This document shows, one piece after another, positions 1 through 9,559 of a stretch of DNA of 37,736 bases. Position numbers and translations under genes: made by a program. Within the stretch, counting starts at the first letter, position 1, and every line of letters begins with the position of its first letter. The stretch is from contig NZ_JANU01000020.1 in NCBI RefSeq assembly GCF_001044395.1, positions 1-37,736 of the forward strand, written 5' to 3'. This DNA comes from Caenimonas sp. SL110. GTDB taxonomy: Bacteria > Pseudomonadota > Gammaproteobacteria > Burkholderiales > Burkholderiaceae_C. Under the pieces are notes generated by a model. It was given only the letters and a program-made list of their open reading frames with translations. It was not told the origin of the DNA and searched no databases.

Positions 1-54
1 CGAATCAAGCACTTGAGTGGTGTTTCTTAAGAGTCCGCAATGACAGCCTCCCCC

Positions 55-145
55 GGTTGTCATGCCGGACTCGATCCGGCATCCACCACGAAGCGGCGAC
101 TGCGCTCGATCACAGATGGATTGCGGATCAAGTCCGCAATGACAG
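55..145. repeat. REPIN-like palindromic element, full copy 1
   Basis: The left half contains TGCCGGACTCGATCCGGCA, a hairpin. The right half contains ATTGCGGATCAAGTCCGCAAT, a second hairpin with a different stem sequence. The outer ends (TGTCATG... and ...CAATGACA) are inverted relative to each other, so the whole unit is an inverted pair of palindromes. A partial right end (GTCCGCAATGACAGC) lies just upstream at about 33-47. The element is downstream of the efflux operon on the minus strand and could act as a transcript-end structure. Other copies are at about 11082, 12310 and 16548. Confidence 0.8.
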
Positions 146-149
146 GCAA

Positions 150-1541
150 TTAAGACCGCGGCTCGGTCCAACCGCCGCCCAGCGCGCGATACAGCAGCAC
201 CTGGTTTTGCAGCTGCTGCAATCGCGTCTGGATCAACGCCTGCTGCGCTGCAAAAGCCGAACGCTGCGCGTCCAGCAGGTCGAGGTAGCTCGACACACCG
301 TTTTCATAACGCAATTGCGCGAGCCGCAGCCGAACCGACTCGGCCTCCACCACATTGCGCTGCGCCTGCAACTGGTCCGACAGCGTAGCCCGTCCCGCCA
401 GCGCATCCGCCACTTCGCGAAACGCCGACTGGATGGCCTTCTCGTACTGCGCAACAGCAATCTCGCGCGACACCTTGGCGATCTGCAGGTTCGCGTTGTT
501 GCGTCCTGCGTCGAAGATCGGCAGCAACAATTGCGGCGCTGCAGTGAAGGCCCACGACCCGCCCTTGAACAGGCCGGACAGTGAACTGCTGGCCGTACCG
601 ATACCAGCAGTCAACGAGATGCGCGGAAAGAACGCCGCCCTCGCCGCACCGATATTCGCGTTGGCTGCAATCAGCTGCTGCTCGGCCTGCCGCACATCCG
701 GACGCCGTGTCAACACCTCCGACGGCAATCCAGCCGGCAGGTCGGGCAACGCAATCGAAGCCATTGCCGGTGCGGCCTGCAAGGCTGCAGGCACGGGCTC
801 ACCGGTCAGGAGCGCCAGCGTATTGAGGTCAAGTGCCCGCTGGCGCTGCTGCTGCGCGAAGGCAACGCGCGCCGTCTCGTGCAGCGACTGCGCGAGCCGG
901 AAATCCAGCTCGGACGAAACACCCGCATCGAAACGCATGCGGGTCAGCCGTAGCGACTCTGCACGCGTGGCAAGCGTCTGGCGCGTCAGCTCCAGTTGCT
1001 CTTCATCCGCCACGAAACTGAGCCATGTGTTGGCAACGGTAGACACCAGGGCAATCTGCGCAGCCTTGCGCCCTTCTTCGGTGCCCAGGTACTGGGCCAG
1101 CGCGGCATCACTCAGGCTCGCGATGCGCCCGAAGAAATCGATCTCCCACGCCGTGACACCCAGGCCGACGACGTAACTGGTGGAGGTATTGCCGCTGCCG
1201 GTCGGCGTGCGCGAAGCGCTGGCGTTGAGGCCCACACCCGGATAGCCGTCCGCGCGGCGCACGTCGTATTGCGCCCTCGCCTGCTCGATGTTGAGCAGGG
1301 CCACGCGCAGGTCGCGGTTGTTGGCGAGCGCCGCTGAAATCAGCTGCCGCAGCCGCGCATCGGCGAAGAATTCCTGCCATTGCAGATCGGCTGCCTGCAA
1401 ACCGGAATTGTTCGGCGCAAAAGGAAACGCACCCGCGACAGGCGCGGCGGGCCGCTCGTACTTCGGCGCCGTCGAACAGGCGCCCAACAGCAATGCCGCC
1501 GCAACGCAAACCAGAGACATCTTCAAGACTGCAACCCTCAT
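150..1541 (-). CDS. RND efflux outer-membrane channel (OprM/NodT-type lipoprotein)
   Basis: This is the outer-membrane exit duct of a tripartite RND drug-efflux pump. The 463-residue product has a lipoprotein signal peptide with lipobox LLLGAC (Cys22), followed by the typical start STAPKYERP. Two outer-membrane efflux protein (OEP) repeats lie at about residues 55-240 and 265-455, forming the trimeric beta-barrel and alpha-helical tunnel of the OprM/TolC fold. The length matches the family (about 460-490). Its ATG overlaps the stop codon of the pump gene in an ATGA arrangement, so it is the third gene of the adaptor-pump-channel operon and probably translationally coupled. The substrate cannot be deduced. 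Alternative names in the family are NodT or AdeK/OprM type. Confidence 0.95.
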   Translation of the reverse strand: MRVAVLKMSLVCVAAALLLGACSTAPKYERPAAPVAGAFPFAPNNSGLQAADLQWQEFFADARLRQLISAALANNRDLRVALLNIEQARAQYDVRRADGYPGVGLNASASRTPTGSGNTSTSYVVGLGVTAWEIDFFGRIASLSDAALAQYLGTEEGRKAAQIALVSTVANTWLSFVADEEQLELTRQTLATRAESLRLTRMRFDAGVSSELDFRLAQSLHETARVAFAQQQRQRALDLNTLALLTGEPVPAALQAAPAMASIALPDLPAGLPSEVLTRRPDVRQAEQQLIAANANIGAARAAFFPRISLTAGIGTASSSLSGLFKGGSWAFTAAPQLLLPIFDAGRNNANLQIAKVSREIAVAQYEKAIQSAFREVADALAGRATLSDQLQAQRNVVEAESVRLRLAQLRYENGVSSYLDLLDAQRSAFAAQQALIQTRLQQLQNQVLLYRALGGGWTEPRS

Positions 1542-4500
1542 ACCTGATCCCCCGCGTGCGCACCGGGCGGCAAGTCCACCTGCTCGTGCGCGTACTTCTT
1601 GCGCTGCCGCTCACTGTCCTTGAAGAAGCTCTTGACGACCACGAAGAACACCGGCACGAACAGCACCGCCAGTGCAGTGGCTGTGATCATGCCGCCCATC
1701 ACCCCGGTGCCGATGGCACGCTGGCTGGCCGATCCGGCGCCGGACGCAATGACCAGCGGCAGCACGCCCAGGATGAACGCCAGCGACGTCATGATGATCG
1801 GGCGGAATCTCAGGTGGCATGCCTCCAGCACGGCTTCAACCAGGGGCTTGCCCTGCGCATGAAGGTCCTTGGCGTACTCGATGATCAGCACCGCATTCTT
1901 GGCAGACAGCCCGATGATGGTGATCAGGCCGACCTTGAAGTACACGTCGTTCGGGAACCCTCGCAAGGTCGCACCCAGCAGCGCACCGACGATGCCCAGC
2001 GGAACCACCAGCAGCACCGACATCGGAATCGTCCAGCTCTCGTAGAGCGCAGCCAGGCAAAGAAACACCGCCAGCAACGAGAAGCCCAGCAGGATGAACG
2101 CCTGCGCACCCGACAGCTTTTCTTCCCGCGACACACCCGTCCACTCATAGCCGAAGCCCGGTGGCAACTGCGCTGCGAGCCGCTCCATTTCGTCCATTGC
2201 GTCGCCGGTGCTCTTGCCCGGCGCCGCATCACCCGAGATGCGCATGGCCGGATAGCCGTTGTAGCGGATGGTCTGCATCGCGCCTGTGACCCAACGCGTG
2301 GACGCAAACGCCGACAGCGGAACCGATGCGCCCTTGTTGTTCACCACCGATAGCTTGAGCAGGTCGCCCGGCTGCATCCGGCTCGGCGCGTCGGCCTGCA
2401 CCATCACGCGCTGCAGGCGGCCCTTGTTCGGAAAGTCGTTCACATAGCTGGAGCCCAGCGCCGTGCCCAGCGCCGCATTGATCGAATCGAATCCCACCCC
2501 CAGCGCATTGGCCTTGTCGCGGTCGATATCGAGCTGCAGCTGCGGCGCGTCTTCAAGGCCGTCGGGCCGCGCGCCGGTGATGATCTTGCTCTGCGCCACC
2601 ATGCCCAGCAACTGGTTGCGTGCAGCGACCAGCGCTTCATGCCCGTTGCCGCCGCGATCCTGCAGCCGGAAGTTGAAGCCGGTCGCATTGCCCAGCTCTG
2701 GAATGGCCGGCGGGCTGATCGCAAAGATGAATGCATCGCGTATGCCCGCAAGGCCCATGAAAGCGCGGCCTGCGAGGTCGCCCGCGCTCTGGCCCGGCCC
2801 CGAACGCTCGCTCCAGTCCTTGAGCGTCACGAATGCAAGACCCGCGTTCTGTCCCTGTCCCGAGAATGAAAAGCCCAGCACGCCGACCATGCTCTGCACT
2901 TCGGGCTGCTTAAGGATGAAGTTCTCGACCTGCGCCATCACGCTGGTGGTGCGTTCGATGGTCGCGCCGGGCGGCAGCTGCACGTTCACGATCAGGTAGC
3001 CCTGGTCTTCGCTGGGCAGGAAGGACGACGGCATGCGCAGGAACAGCACGGCCACCGCAGCGATGATCGCGAGATAGATGACAAGCGAGCGCCCCGTGCG
3101 GCGAAGGATGCGCGACACCAGGCTTTCGTAGCCCTTCGCCGTCCGGGCGAACCCGCGATTGAATCGCCCGAAAAAGCCGCGCTTTTCCAGGTGATGGCCC
3201 GCTTCCATCGGCTTGAGGAAGGTTGCGCACAGCGCAGGCGTGAGCGACAGCGCCATGAATGCCGAGAACAGGATGGACGCCACCATCACCGCAGAAAACT
3301 GCTTGTAGATGTTGCCCACCGCACCGCCAAAAAACGCCAGCGGCACGAACACCGACACCAGCACCACCGTCACGCCGATGATGGCGCCTTCAATCTGGCC
3401 CATCGCCTTGCGGGTCGCCTCGCGCGGCGGCAATCCCTCCTGGCTCATGATGCGTTCGACGTTCTCGACCACCACGATCGCATCGTCCACCACGATACCG
3501 ATCACCAGCACCATGCCGAACATGGTCAGCACGTTGATCGAGAACCCCAGCGCCAGCAGCACCGCGAAGGTGCCCAGCAAGGCCACCGGCACCACGATCG
3601 CAGGAATGGCCGTGTAGCGCAGGTTCTGCAAGAACAGGAACATCACCAGGAACACCAGCACCATCGCCTCGGCCAGTGTCTCGACGACCTGCGAGATCGA
3701 GATGCTGACAAAGCGCGAGCTGTCGTACGGGATCGACCACTTCATGCCCGCCGGGAAGAACTTGGACAGCTCTTCCATGCGCGCGCGAACCGCCTTGGCT
3801 GTCGCGAGCGCATTGCCGCTGGGCGCGAGCTGGACGCCGATGCCGGTCGATGGCTTGCCGTTCAATCGCGCCGACACGGCGTAGCCTTGCGCGCCCAGTT
3901 CCAGCCGCGCCACATCGCGCAGGCGCACGGTGGAGCCGTCGGTGTTGGCACGCAGCACGATATTGCCGAACTGCTCGACCGAGGTGAGCTGGCCGTTCAC
4001 GACCACGGTGGCCGCGATGCCCTGCCCTGCGATATTGGGCAGGTCGCCAATGGAGCCGGCGGACACCTGCGCGTTCTGCGCGCGGATGGCCGCATTCACC
4101 TCGGTGGACGACACATTGAAACTCACCAGCTTGGCCGGGTCCAGCCAGATGCGCATCGCACGCTCGGTGCCGAAAAGCTGCGCCTGTCCCACGCCGGGGA
4201 TGCGCTGGATTTCAGGCAACACATTGCGCGACGCATAGTCGCCCAGCGCCACCGGGTCAAACTCACCGTTTTCGGACGACAGGATGGTGAACAGCAGGAA
4301 GTTGGACCGCGACTTGTCCACGCGCACACCCTGCTGCGTCACCGCCGCAGGCAATCGCGGCGATGCCCGTCCCAGCCGGTTTTGCACGTCCACCTGCGCG
4401 AGGTCGGCGTTGGTGCCGGACTCGAACGTGAGCGTGATCGAGCCGCCGCCATTGGCCTGCGCAACCGACTCCATGTAGATGAGGCCCGGCGAGCCGTTCA

Positions 4501-4705
4501 TTTCCTGCTCGATGATGGACAGCACGCTGTCTTCCAGCGTCTGCGCCGAAGCGCCAGGGTAGGTAGCCGACACCACGATGGAGGGGGGCGCGACAGACGG
4601 GTATTGCGCCACCGGCAGCTTGAACACCGCCACCGCGCCGAGCACCAGCACGAACAGGGCAATCACCCATGCGAACACGGGCCGGTCGATAAAGAACTTC
4701 GACAT
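1538..4705 (-). CDS. RND efflux pump, inner-membrane permease (AcrB/MexB, HAE1 family)
   Basis: This is the proton-driven inner-membrane engine of the multidrug efflux complex. At 1055 residues it matches AcrB/MexB in length. The N-terminus (MSKFFIDRPVFAWVIALFVL) is the usual HAE1 start. The proton-relay pair is present at Asp407-Asp408 (IGIVVDDAIVVVENVE), and the TM10 lysine lies in the motif SAKNAVLIIEYAK. Porter and docking domains occupy the two large periplasmic loops between TM1-TM2 and TM7-TM8. The gene starts 9 bp after the adaptor stop, and its stop overlaps the channel start. HAE1 pumps export hydrophobic and amphiphilic compounds such as antibiotics, dyes and bile salts. The actual substrate range is unknown. 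Confidence 0.97.
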   Translation of the reverse strand: MSKFFIDRPVFAWVIALFVLVLGAVAVFKLPVAQYPSVAPPSIVVSATYPGASAQTLEDSVLSIIEQEMNGSPGLIYMESVAQANGGGSITLTFESGTNADLAQVDVQNRLGRASPRLPAAVTQQGVRVDKSRSNFLLFTILSSENGEFDPVALGDYASRNVLPEIQRIPGVGQAQLFGTERAMRIWLDPAKLVSFNVSSTEVNAAIRAQNAQVSAGSIGDLPNIAGQGIAATVVVNGQLTSVEQFGNIVLRANTDGSTVRLRDVARLELGAQGYAVSARLNGKPSTGIGVQLAPSGNALATAKAVRARMEELSKFFPAGMKWSIPYDSSRFVSISISQVVETLAEAMVLVFLVMFLFLQNLRYTAIPAIVVPVALLGTFAVLLALGFSINVLTMFGMVLVIGIVVDDAIVVVENVERIMSQEGLPPREATRKAMGQIEGAIIGVTVVLVSVFVPLAFFGGAVGNIYKQFSAVMVASILFSAFMALSLTPALCATFLKPMEAGHHLEKRGFFGRFNRGFARTAKGYESLVSRILRRTGRSLVIYLAIIAAVAVLFLRMPSSFLPSEDQGYLIVNVQLPPGATIERTTSVMAQVENFILKQPEVQSMVGVLGFSFSGQGQNAGLAFVTLKDWSERSGPGQSAGDLAGRAFMGLAGIRDAFIFAISPPAIPELGNATGFNFRLQDRGGNGHEALVAARNQLLGMVAQSKIITGARPDGLEDAPQLQLDIDRDKANALGVGFDSINAALGTALGSSYVNDFPNKGRLQRVMVQADAPSRMQPGDLLKLSVVNNKGASVPLSAFASTRWVTGAMQTIRYNGYPAMRISGDAAPGKSTGDAMDEMERLAAQLPPGFGYEWTGVSREEKLSGAQAFILLGFSLLAVFLCLAALYESWTIPMSVLLVVPLGIVGALLGATLRGFPNDVYFKVGLITIIGLSAKNAVLIIEYAKDLHAQGKPLVEAVLEACHLRFRPIIMTSLAFILGVLPLVIASGAGSASQRAIGTGVMGGMITATALAVLFVPVFFVVVKSFFKDSERQRKKYAHEQVDLPPGAHAGDQV

Positions 4706-4714
4706 GCGCGGCCC

Positions 4715-5983
4715 TTACGACTTGGCCGCAGCCGGCACGGATGCGGCGGATGCTGGCGCTGCAGCTCCTGATGCAGGCGAGGAAGCAGGTGCTGCCACGG
4801 ACCCCGGCGCGCGCGGTGGCGACCACGGCACGGGCTTGACCGCTGCGCCGGGACGCAGCTTCTGGAAGCCATCGACCATGACCTGCTCGCCTGCCTTCAA
4901 GCCGTCCATCACGACCCATTGGCCGGCTTGCTCGCTGCCGACCTTGATGGTGCGCGGCGAGACCTTGCCATCGGCCCCGACGATCATCACCGAGTCGCCC
5001 TGGGGCGTGCGAGTGACGGCCTGCTGCGGCAGCAGGACTGCGTTGCCGGCCTTGGCCTGTTCGAGCCGCACGCGCACGTACAGGCCAGGAAGCAGCACGC
5101 CGTTCGCGTTGGGCACCTCGGCGCGCAGCGTGATCTGGCCGCTGGTCGGATCAACCGACAAATCAGAAAACAGCAGCTTGCCCGGTTGCGGATATTCGGT
5201 GCCGTCTTCCAGCACCACACGCACCAGCGCGCCGTCGACGCCAGTGGCACGCTTGATCTTGCCCTGGGCCAGCGCACTGCGCAGCTTGAGCACGTCCGAT
5301 GCCGACTGCGTGAAGTTGACGTACATCGGGTTGGTCTGCTGGATCATTGCCAGCGGTGTCGCTTCGCCCTGGCCGACCAGCGCGCCTTCGGTGACCAGCG
5401 CGCGGCCGATGCGGCCTGAGATCGGCGCAGTGACCGATGCGTAATTGAGATTGATGCCGGCGGTCTGCACGGCCGCGCGGCCTGCGGCCACTTCGGCCTC
5501 AGCGGCCTTCTGCGCCGCGACGGCATTGGCGTATTCCTGCTTGCTGATGGCATTGGCCTCGACCAGCGGCTTGTAGCGCTCGGCCAGCGCCGAGGCCTGG
5601 CCCAGGTTGGCCTGCGCGCGCGCCAGCGTGGCCTGTGCACCCGCCTGTGCAGCGGCATACGGCGCCGAGTCGATCGTGAAGAGCGGCTGGCCCTGACGCA
5701 CATCGGAGCCCTCACGAAAGAGGCGCTTTTGCACGATGCCCGCAGCCCGTGCACGCACCTGCGCGACGCGCGATGCTTCGAGGCGGCCCGGCAACTCATT
5801 GACCAAACCGACTTCACCGGTTGTCACGGTGATCACACCGACTTCTGCTGGCGGCATGCCGCCTCCACCGCCGGGCGCAGGCGCCTGGCCGCCCTTTCCG
5901 CAGGCAGAAAGCACCAGCGCTGCGAGCACGATGAGGTATTTGGTATTGGGAACTGGCAAAGCAGAAGTCCGCGAGACGGCCAT
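4715..5983 (-). CDS. RND efflux periplasmic adaptor (AcrA/MexA-type lipoprotein)
   Basis: This is the membrane-fusion protein linking the RND pump to the outer-membrane channel. I choose the ATG at 5983, giving 422 residues, because it places a lipoprotein signal directly at the N-terminus (VLAALVLSACGKGG, lipid-anchored Cys28). An upstream in-frame ATG at 6040 would add 19 residues that do not look like a signal peptide. The order is lipoyl/barrel-sandwich half, helical hairpin rich in Ala, Gln and Glu (about residues 100-170), second lipoyl half, beta-barrel, and membrane-proximal domain. The C-terminal tail is Ala/Pro/Ser-rich. It is the first gene of the operon. No TetR or MarR repressor gene adjoins it, so any regulator lies elsewhere. 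The divergent neighbour is modA. Confidence 0.95.
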   Translation of the reverse strand: MAVSRTSALPVPNTKYLIVLAALVLSACGKGGQAPAPGGGGGMPPAEVGVITVTTGEVGLVNELPGRLEASRVAQVRARAAGIVQKRLFREGSDVRQGQPLFTIDSAPYAAAQAGAQATLARAQANLGQASALAERYKPLVEANAISKQEYANAVAAQKAAEAEVAAGRAAVQTAGINLNYASVTAPISGRIGRALVTEGALVGQGEATPLAMIQQTNPMYVNFTQSASDVLKLRSALAQGKIKRATGVDGALVRVVLEDGTEYPQPGKLLFSDLSVDPTSGQITLRAEVPNANGVLLPGLYVRVRLEQAKAGNAVLLPQQAVTRTPQGDSVMIVGADGKVSPRTIKVGSEQAGQWVVMDGLKAGEQVMVDGFQKLRPGAAVKPVPWSPPRAPGSVAAPASSPASGAAAPASAASVPAAAKS

Positions 5984-6164
5984 GGGAGTCCTGGAATTGG
6001 GAATTGGCTGTATTGCCGCAGCGTGACAGCACTGCGGCATGGAGCAAAAAGGCGAAGCAACGAGTATGCCGCGCCTTGCGTCGACTTGCTTAGGCAGAGA
6101 TTAGGCTGCTGACAGAAACTGCAGTGACATACTTTCCACCTCAGCGTCCTCATCAACTTCTGGA

Positions 6165-6935
6165 ATGAATGCACTTCAACGGCTCGTAGCGCGCGGTCGG
6201 ACTGCCTGCCTTTTCGTCGGCGCGGCACTAGCTCCATTGATGAGTTGCGCAGCGAGTGTCCAGGTTGCCGTCGCATCGAACTTCGCCCTGCCCATGCAAA
6301 AGATTGCGGCGACATTCGAGGCCGACTCCGGGCACAAGGTGGTGCTGTCGATCGGCTCCACCGGCCGGTTCTACGCACAGATCCGCAATGGCGCGCCCTT
6401 TGACGTGCTGCTGGCAGCCGACGACCAGACGCCCTTGAAGCTCGAAGCGGAAGGCCTGGGCACCAGGGGCGGCAGCTTCATCTACGCGACCGGGCGGCTG
6501 GTGCTCTGGAGCGCGAAGCCCAACCTCGTGGACGACAAGGGCGCCATCCTTGCGGGAGGCGGTTACAACAGGCTCGCGCTTGCCGATCCGCGTGTGGCGC
6601 CCTACGGATGGGCCGCCGCGCAGACACTGCAGAAAATGAATCTCTCACGCTTGCAAGCGAGCGCTGTGCAGGCCGAAAACATAGGCCAGACATACCAGTT
6701 CGTGCAGTCCGGCAATGCGGACATCGGCTTCGTCGCGCTGTCCCAGGTCATGCAGGACGGCAAGATCGGGCAGGGATCGGCGTGGCTGGTGCCTGCCGCC
6801 ATGCACAGCCCGATCCGGCAGGGCGCTGCGCTGCTGGTCAAAGGCAAGGACAACCCTGCTGCGGTTGCGCTTGTCGCCTACCTGCGCGGCGACAAGGCGC
6901 GCGCCATCATCCGCCGCCACGGATACGAACTTTGA
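6165..6935 (+). CDS. modA: Molybdate ABC transporter substrate-binding protein ModA
   Basis: This is the periplasmic oxyanion-binding protein that captures molybdate (often tungstate too) and hands it to ModB. The 256 residues start with a Sec signal peptide; cleavage is likely after LMSCAA, before [10 protein letters not shown]. The class-2 periplasmic-binding fold is recognised by [17 protein letters not shown], the [15 protein letters not shown] block (Asp-rich strand typical of ModA) and the [12 protein letters not shown] block near the C-terminus. It is the first gene of modABC, with the stop codon overlapping the modB start. A gap of 181 bp separates it from the divergent efflux operon; I see no clear ModE box or Moco riboswitch there. 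Confidence 0.95.
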   Translation: MNALQRLVARGRTACLFVGAALAPLMSCAASVQVAVASNFALPMQKIAATFEADSGHKVVLSIGSTGRFYAQIRNGAPFDVLLAADDQTPLKLEAEGLGTRGGSFIYATGRLVLWSAKPNLVDDKGAILAGGGYNRLALADPRVAPYGWAAAQTLQKMNLSRLQASAVQAENIGQTYQFVQSGNADIGFVALSQVMQDGKIGQGSAWLVPAAMHSPIRQGAALLVKGKDNPAAVALVAYLRGDKARAIIRRHGYEL

Positions 6936-7612
6936 TCAGCGCAGACGACTTCGCCGCGATCCGCCTCACGCTGGAGCTGGCGGGGCTGACCACCGCCTTG
7001 CTGCTGATCCTGACGACGCCGCTGGCCTGGTGGCTTGCGACCACCCAGTCGCGCTGGCGCGCGCCCATAGGCGCTGTCGTTGCGTTGCCGCTGGTGTTGC
7101 CGCCCAGCGTCCTGGGCTTTTACCTGCTGGTCGCGATGGGGCCGAACGGGCCGCTCGGGCAGCTCACGCAATGGCTGGGCATCGGCCTTTTCTCGTTCAC
7201 ATTCACAGGGCTGCTGATCGGCTCGCTGATCTATTCGCTGCCGTTTGCCGTGCAGCCGTTGCAGCATGCGTTCGAAGCCATCGGCAAGCGCCCGCTCGAA
7301 GTGGCGGCCACCCTGCGCGCGCGCCCGATCGATGCGTTTTTCAGTGTGGTGGTGCCATTGGCGCGGCCCGGCTTCGTGACTGCTGCCATCCTGAGCTTCG
7401 CGCACACGGTGGGCGAGTTCGGTGTGGTCCTGATGATTGGCGGCAACATCCCGGGCCAGACACGCGTCGTCTCCACGCAGATCTACGGCCATGTCGAAGC
7501 GATGGATTACGCACCGGCCCACTGGCTCGCAGGCAGCATGGTCGTCTTCTCGTTTGTCGTGCTGCTTGCACTGGCACTGCAAAACCGCCGCAACACGCGG
7601 GTGATGCCGTGA
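6932..7612 (+). CDS. modB: Molybdate ABC transporter permease ModB
   Basis: This is the inner-membrane channel subunit of the molybdate importer. The start is a TTG at 6932 inside the modA stop (TTGA overlap), giving 226 residues, the usual ModB length; no ATG lies near enough. Transmembrane helices are evident from residue 10 onward. The cytoplasmic EAA-type loop that docks on ModC is seen in the block beginning [17 protein letters not shown], preceded by [10 protein letters not shown]. The motif [18 protein letters not shown] is highly characteristic of ModB. The gene is followed by modC with another stop/start overlap, so the three cistrons are probably translationally coupled. Confidence 0.94.
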   Translation: MISADDFAAIRLTLELAGLTTALLLILTTPLAWWLATTQSRWRAPIGAVVALPLVLPPSVLGFYLLVAMGPNGPLGQLTQWLGIGLFSFTFTGLLIGSLIYSLPFAVQPLQHAFEAIGKRPLEVAATLRARPIDAFFSVVVPLARPGFVTAAILSFAHTVGEFGVVLMIGGNIPGQTRVVSTQIYGHVEAMDYAPAHWLAGSMVVFSFVVLLALALQNRRNTRVMP

Positions 7613-8697
7613 CGGCCCAACCCAACTGCGTTCAGGTCACGCTCGTGCGGCCGGCGTTCACGCTGCACGCGTCGTTCGAGCCGCCTGTGCGCGGGATCAC
7701 TGCGATCTTCGGTGCTTCGGGTTCGGGCAAGACAACGCTGCTCAGGTGCATCGCGGGCCTGGAACGCGCACACGACGCCGTCGTTCGCATTGCAGGCCGG
7801 ACATGGCAGGACGACAGCCGCAAGCTCTTCGTGCCGGTATGGCAGCGCCCGATCGGCTATGTCTTTCAGGAAGCGAGTCTTTTTGACCACCTGGATGTGC
7901 GCGGCAATCTTGCATTCGCTGACAAACGGGCGAGCGGCGTTGATCGCAAACAGGTTGCACTGGATGAAGCGATCGACTTGCTCGGCATCGCGCACCTGCT
8001 GCGACGCAGGACGCATGAGCTTTCGGGCGGCGAGCGACAACGGGTTGCGATTGCGCGCGCACTTGCGTCACAACCGCAGCTGTTGTTGCTCGACGAGCCG
8101 CTGGCGTCGCTCGACCACGCGCGCCGGCAAGAGATATTGCCGTGGCTTGAACGCCTGCGCGACGAACTCCATATTCCGATGCTCTATGTCACCCACGCCG
8201 CCGACGAAGTCGCGCGGCTCGCCGACACGCTGGTGGTGCTGGAGCTGGGGGTCGTGAAAGCCAGTGGCCCGACCGGCGAAGTGCTCGCGCGCATCGATTC
8301 GCCGGTGGTCGTAGGCGATGACGCGGGTGCACTGCTTGAAGGGCGCGTCGAGGAGCGCGATGAACGCTGGCACCTGATGCGGGTTGGCTTTGCGGGCGGG
8401 AGCCTGTGGCTGCGCGACAGCGGATTGCCTGTCGGACAGGCCGTGCGCATGCGGGTGCTGGCGCGCGATGTCAGCGTGGCGCTGGAGACGCCGCAGGCCA
8501 GCAGCATCCAGAACGTGTTGCCATGCACGATTGAGGCGATGGCGCCCGATGCGCATCCCTCGCAAGTGATGCTGCGGTTGACGGTTGGCAAGGCAAGCCT
8601 GCTCGCGCGCATCACGGCACGCGCAGCCGATGCACTCTCGCTTGCGCCTGGGCAGCAGGTGTGGGCGCAGGTGAAGTCGGCAGCGCTGGTAGGCTGA
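7609..8697 (+). CDS. modC: Molybdate ABC transporter ATP-binding protein ModC
   Basis: This is the ATPase that powers molybdate import. The start is a GTG at 7609 overlapping the modB stop (GTGA), giving 362 residues. Walker A GASGSGKT is at residues 35-42. The ABC signature [15 protein letters not shown] is followed by Walker [13 protein letters not shown], and the H-loop lies in [10 protein letters not shown]. The C-terminal region (about 290-360, including [21 protein letters not shown]) is a TOBE/Mop oxyanion-binding domain, which in ModC proteins can give feedback inhibition by bound molybdate. It is the last gene of modABC. Only 61 bp separate it from the convergent tupA stop. Confidence 0.95.
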   Translation: MTAQPNCVQVTLVRPAFTLHASFEPPVRGITAIFGASGSGKTTLLRCIAGLERAHDAVVRIAGRTWQDDSRKLFVPVWQRPIGYVFQEASLFDHLDVRGNLAFADKRASGVDRKQVALDEAIDLLGIAHLLRRRTHELSGGERQRVAIARALASQPQLLLLDEPLASLDHARRQEILPWLERLRDELHIPMLYVTHAADEVARLADTLVVLELGVVKASGPTGEVLARIDSPVVVGDDAGALLEGRVEERDERWHLMRVGFAGGSLWLRDSGLPVGQAVRMRVLARDVSVALETPQASSIQNVLPCTIEAMAPDAHPSQVMLRLTVGKASLLARITARAADALSLAPGQQVWAQVKSAALVG

Positions 8698-8758
8698 GGC
8701 GGCTGTCATTGCGGGCTTGACCCGCAATCCATGTATTCAGCGGCGCATGACAGCCACG
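8698..8758. repeat. Half REP element between convergent modC and tupA
   Basis: A single palindrome, ATTGCGGGCTTGACCCGCAAT (stem ATTGCGGG/CCCGCAAT), sits in the 61-bp gap where the mod and tup operons converge. It is flanked by TGTCAT on the left and by ATGACAGCC a few bases to the right, the same borders as the full elements elsewhere in the window. There is no long T-run, so it is not a classic intrinsic terminator. Its position could still give a bidirectional RNA 3'-end hairpin. Confidence 0.65.
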
Positions 8759-9559
8759 CTACTTCACCGCATTCGGAAAGAACAGCTGCTCGCCTGCAAT
8801 CTTGTACGACGCGATCACTCCCTGCCCCGGCGGCGACACGATCCAGTCCACGAACTTCTTCGCATCGGCTGCCTTCACGTGTGGAAACTTCGCCGGATTC
8901 ACCACCATCACGCCGTACTGATTGAACAGGCGCATGTCGCCTTCCACCAGCACGGCCAGGTCCGCGCGATTCCTGAAGTTCAGCCAGGTCCCACGGTCGG
9001 TGAGCACATAGCCGCCAGCAGAAGCGCCGATGTTGAGCGCAGGCCCCATGCCGCAACCGCATTCCTTGTAGCCAGCGCCCTTGTTGGCAGCGCGCCCCGC
9101 CTGAGCCCAATAGCGCAGCTCCGCCGCGTGCGTGCCGCTCTTGTCACCGCGCGAGATGAAGGCCGCGTTCGAAGCCGCAATTTTCTGCAGCGCTGCTGCG
9201 ATGTCCTTGCCACGAGCACCCGCAGGATCACTCCTGGGCCCGACCAGCACGAAGTCGTTGTACATGACCGCAAACCGCCGCACCCCACCACCTTCAGCAA
9301 CGAACTTCTCCTCCGCCGCCTGGTCATGCACGAAGAGCACGTCCGCATCACCGCGCCGGGCCATGTCGATGGCCTGCCCGGTGCCCACGGCCACCACTTT
9401 CACATCGACCCCGCTTGCCTTCCTGAACTCGGGCAACAAGTGAGCGAACAGACCCGACTGCTCGGTCGATGTGGTCGAGGCCATCGTGATCGTCTGCGCC
9501 GATGCGCCGCCCGCAACCAGACATGCGGTCGCGACGAGCGCGCTGAAGACCTGTCTCAT
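8759..9559 (-). CDS. tupA: Tungstate ABC transporter substrate-binding protein TupA
   Basis: This is the periplasmic binding protein specific for tungstate in the TupABC importer. Its 266 residues begin with a signal peptide ending ASAQ. The mature protein starts TITMASTTSTEQSGLF, the Thr/Ser-rich oxyanion-binding motif typical of TupA, followed by GTGQAIDMARRGDADVLFVHD and FVLVGPRSDPAG, both family hallmarks. FISRGDKSGTHAAEL follows the TupA pattern. It is the last gene of the tup operon. Its ATG overlaps the stop of the ATPase gene (ATGA). A ModA/WtpA assignment is less likely because of the TTSTEQSGL signature. Confidence 0.93.
   Translation of the reverse strand: MRQVFSALVATACLVAGGASAQTITMASTTSTEQSGLFAHLLPEFRKASGVDVKVVAVGTGQAIDMARRGDADVLFVHDQAAEEKFVAEGGGVRRFAVMYNDFVLVGPRSDPAGARGKDIAAALQKIAASNAAFISRGDKSGTHAAELRYWAQAGRAANKGAGYKECGCGMGPALNIGASAGGYVLTDRGTWLNFRNRADLAVLVEGDMRLFNQYGVMVVNPAKFPHVKAADAKKFVDWIVSPPGQGVIASYKIAGEQLFFPNAVK

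Noticed and set aside
3191..4771. Long plus-strand open frame opposite the RND pump gene (526 codons)
   Set aside because: It is the antisense of a certain gene in GC-rich DNA. The product is Arg/His-rich with no recognisable domain, and it has no ribosome-binding site.
6041..6164. ModE box or Moco riboswitch upstream of modA
   Set aside because: I found no TATATA-type inverted repeat and no convincing Moco aptamer pattern in this spacer.
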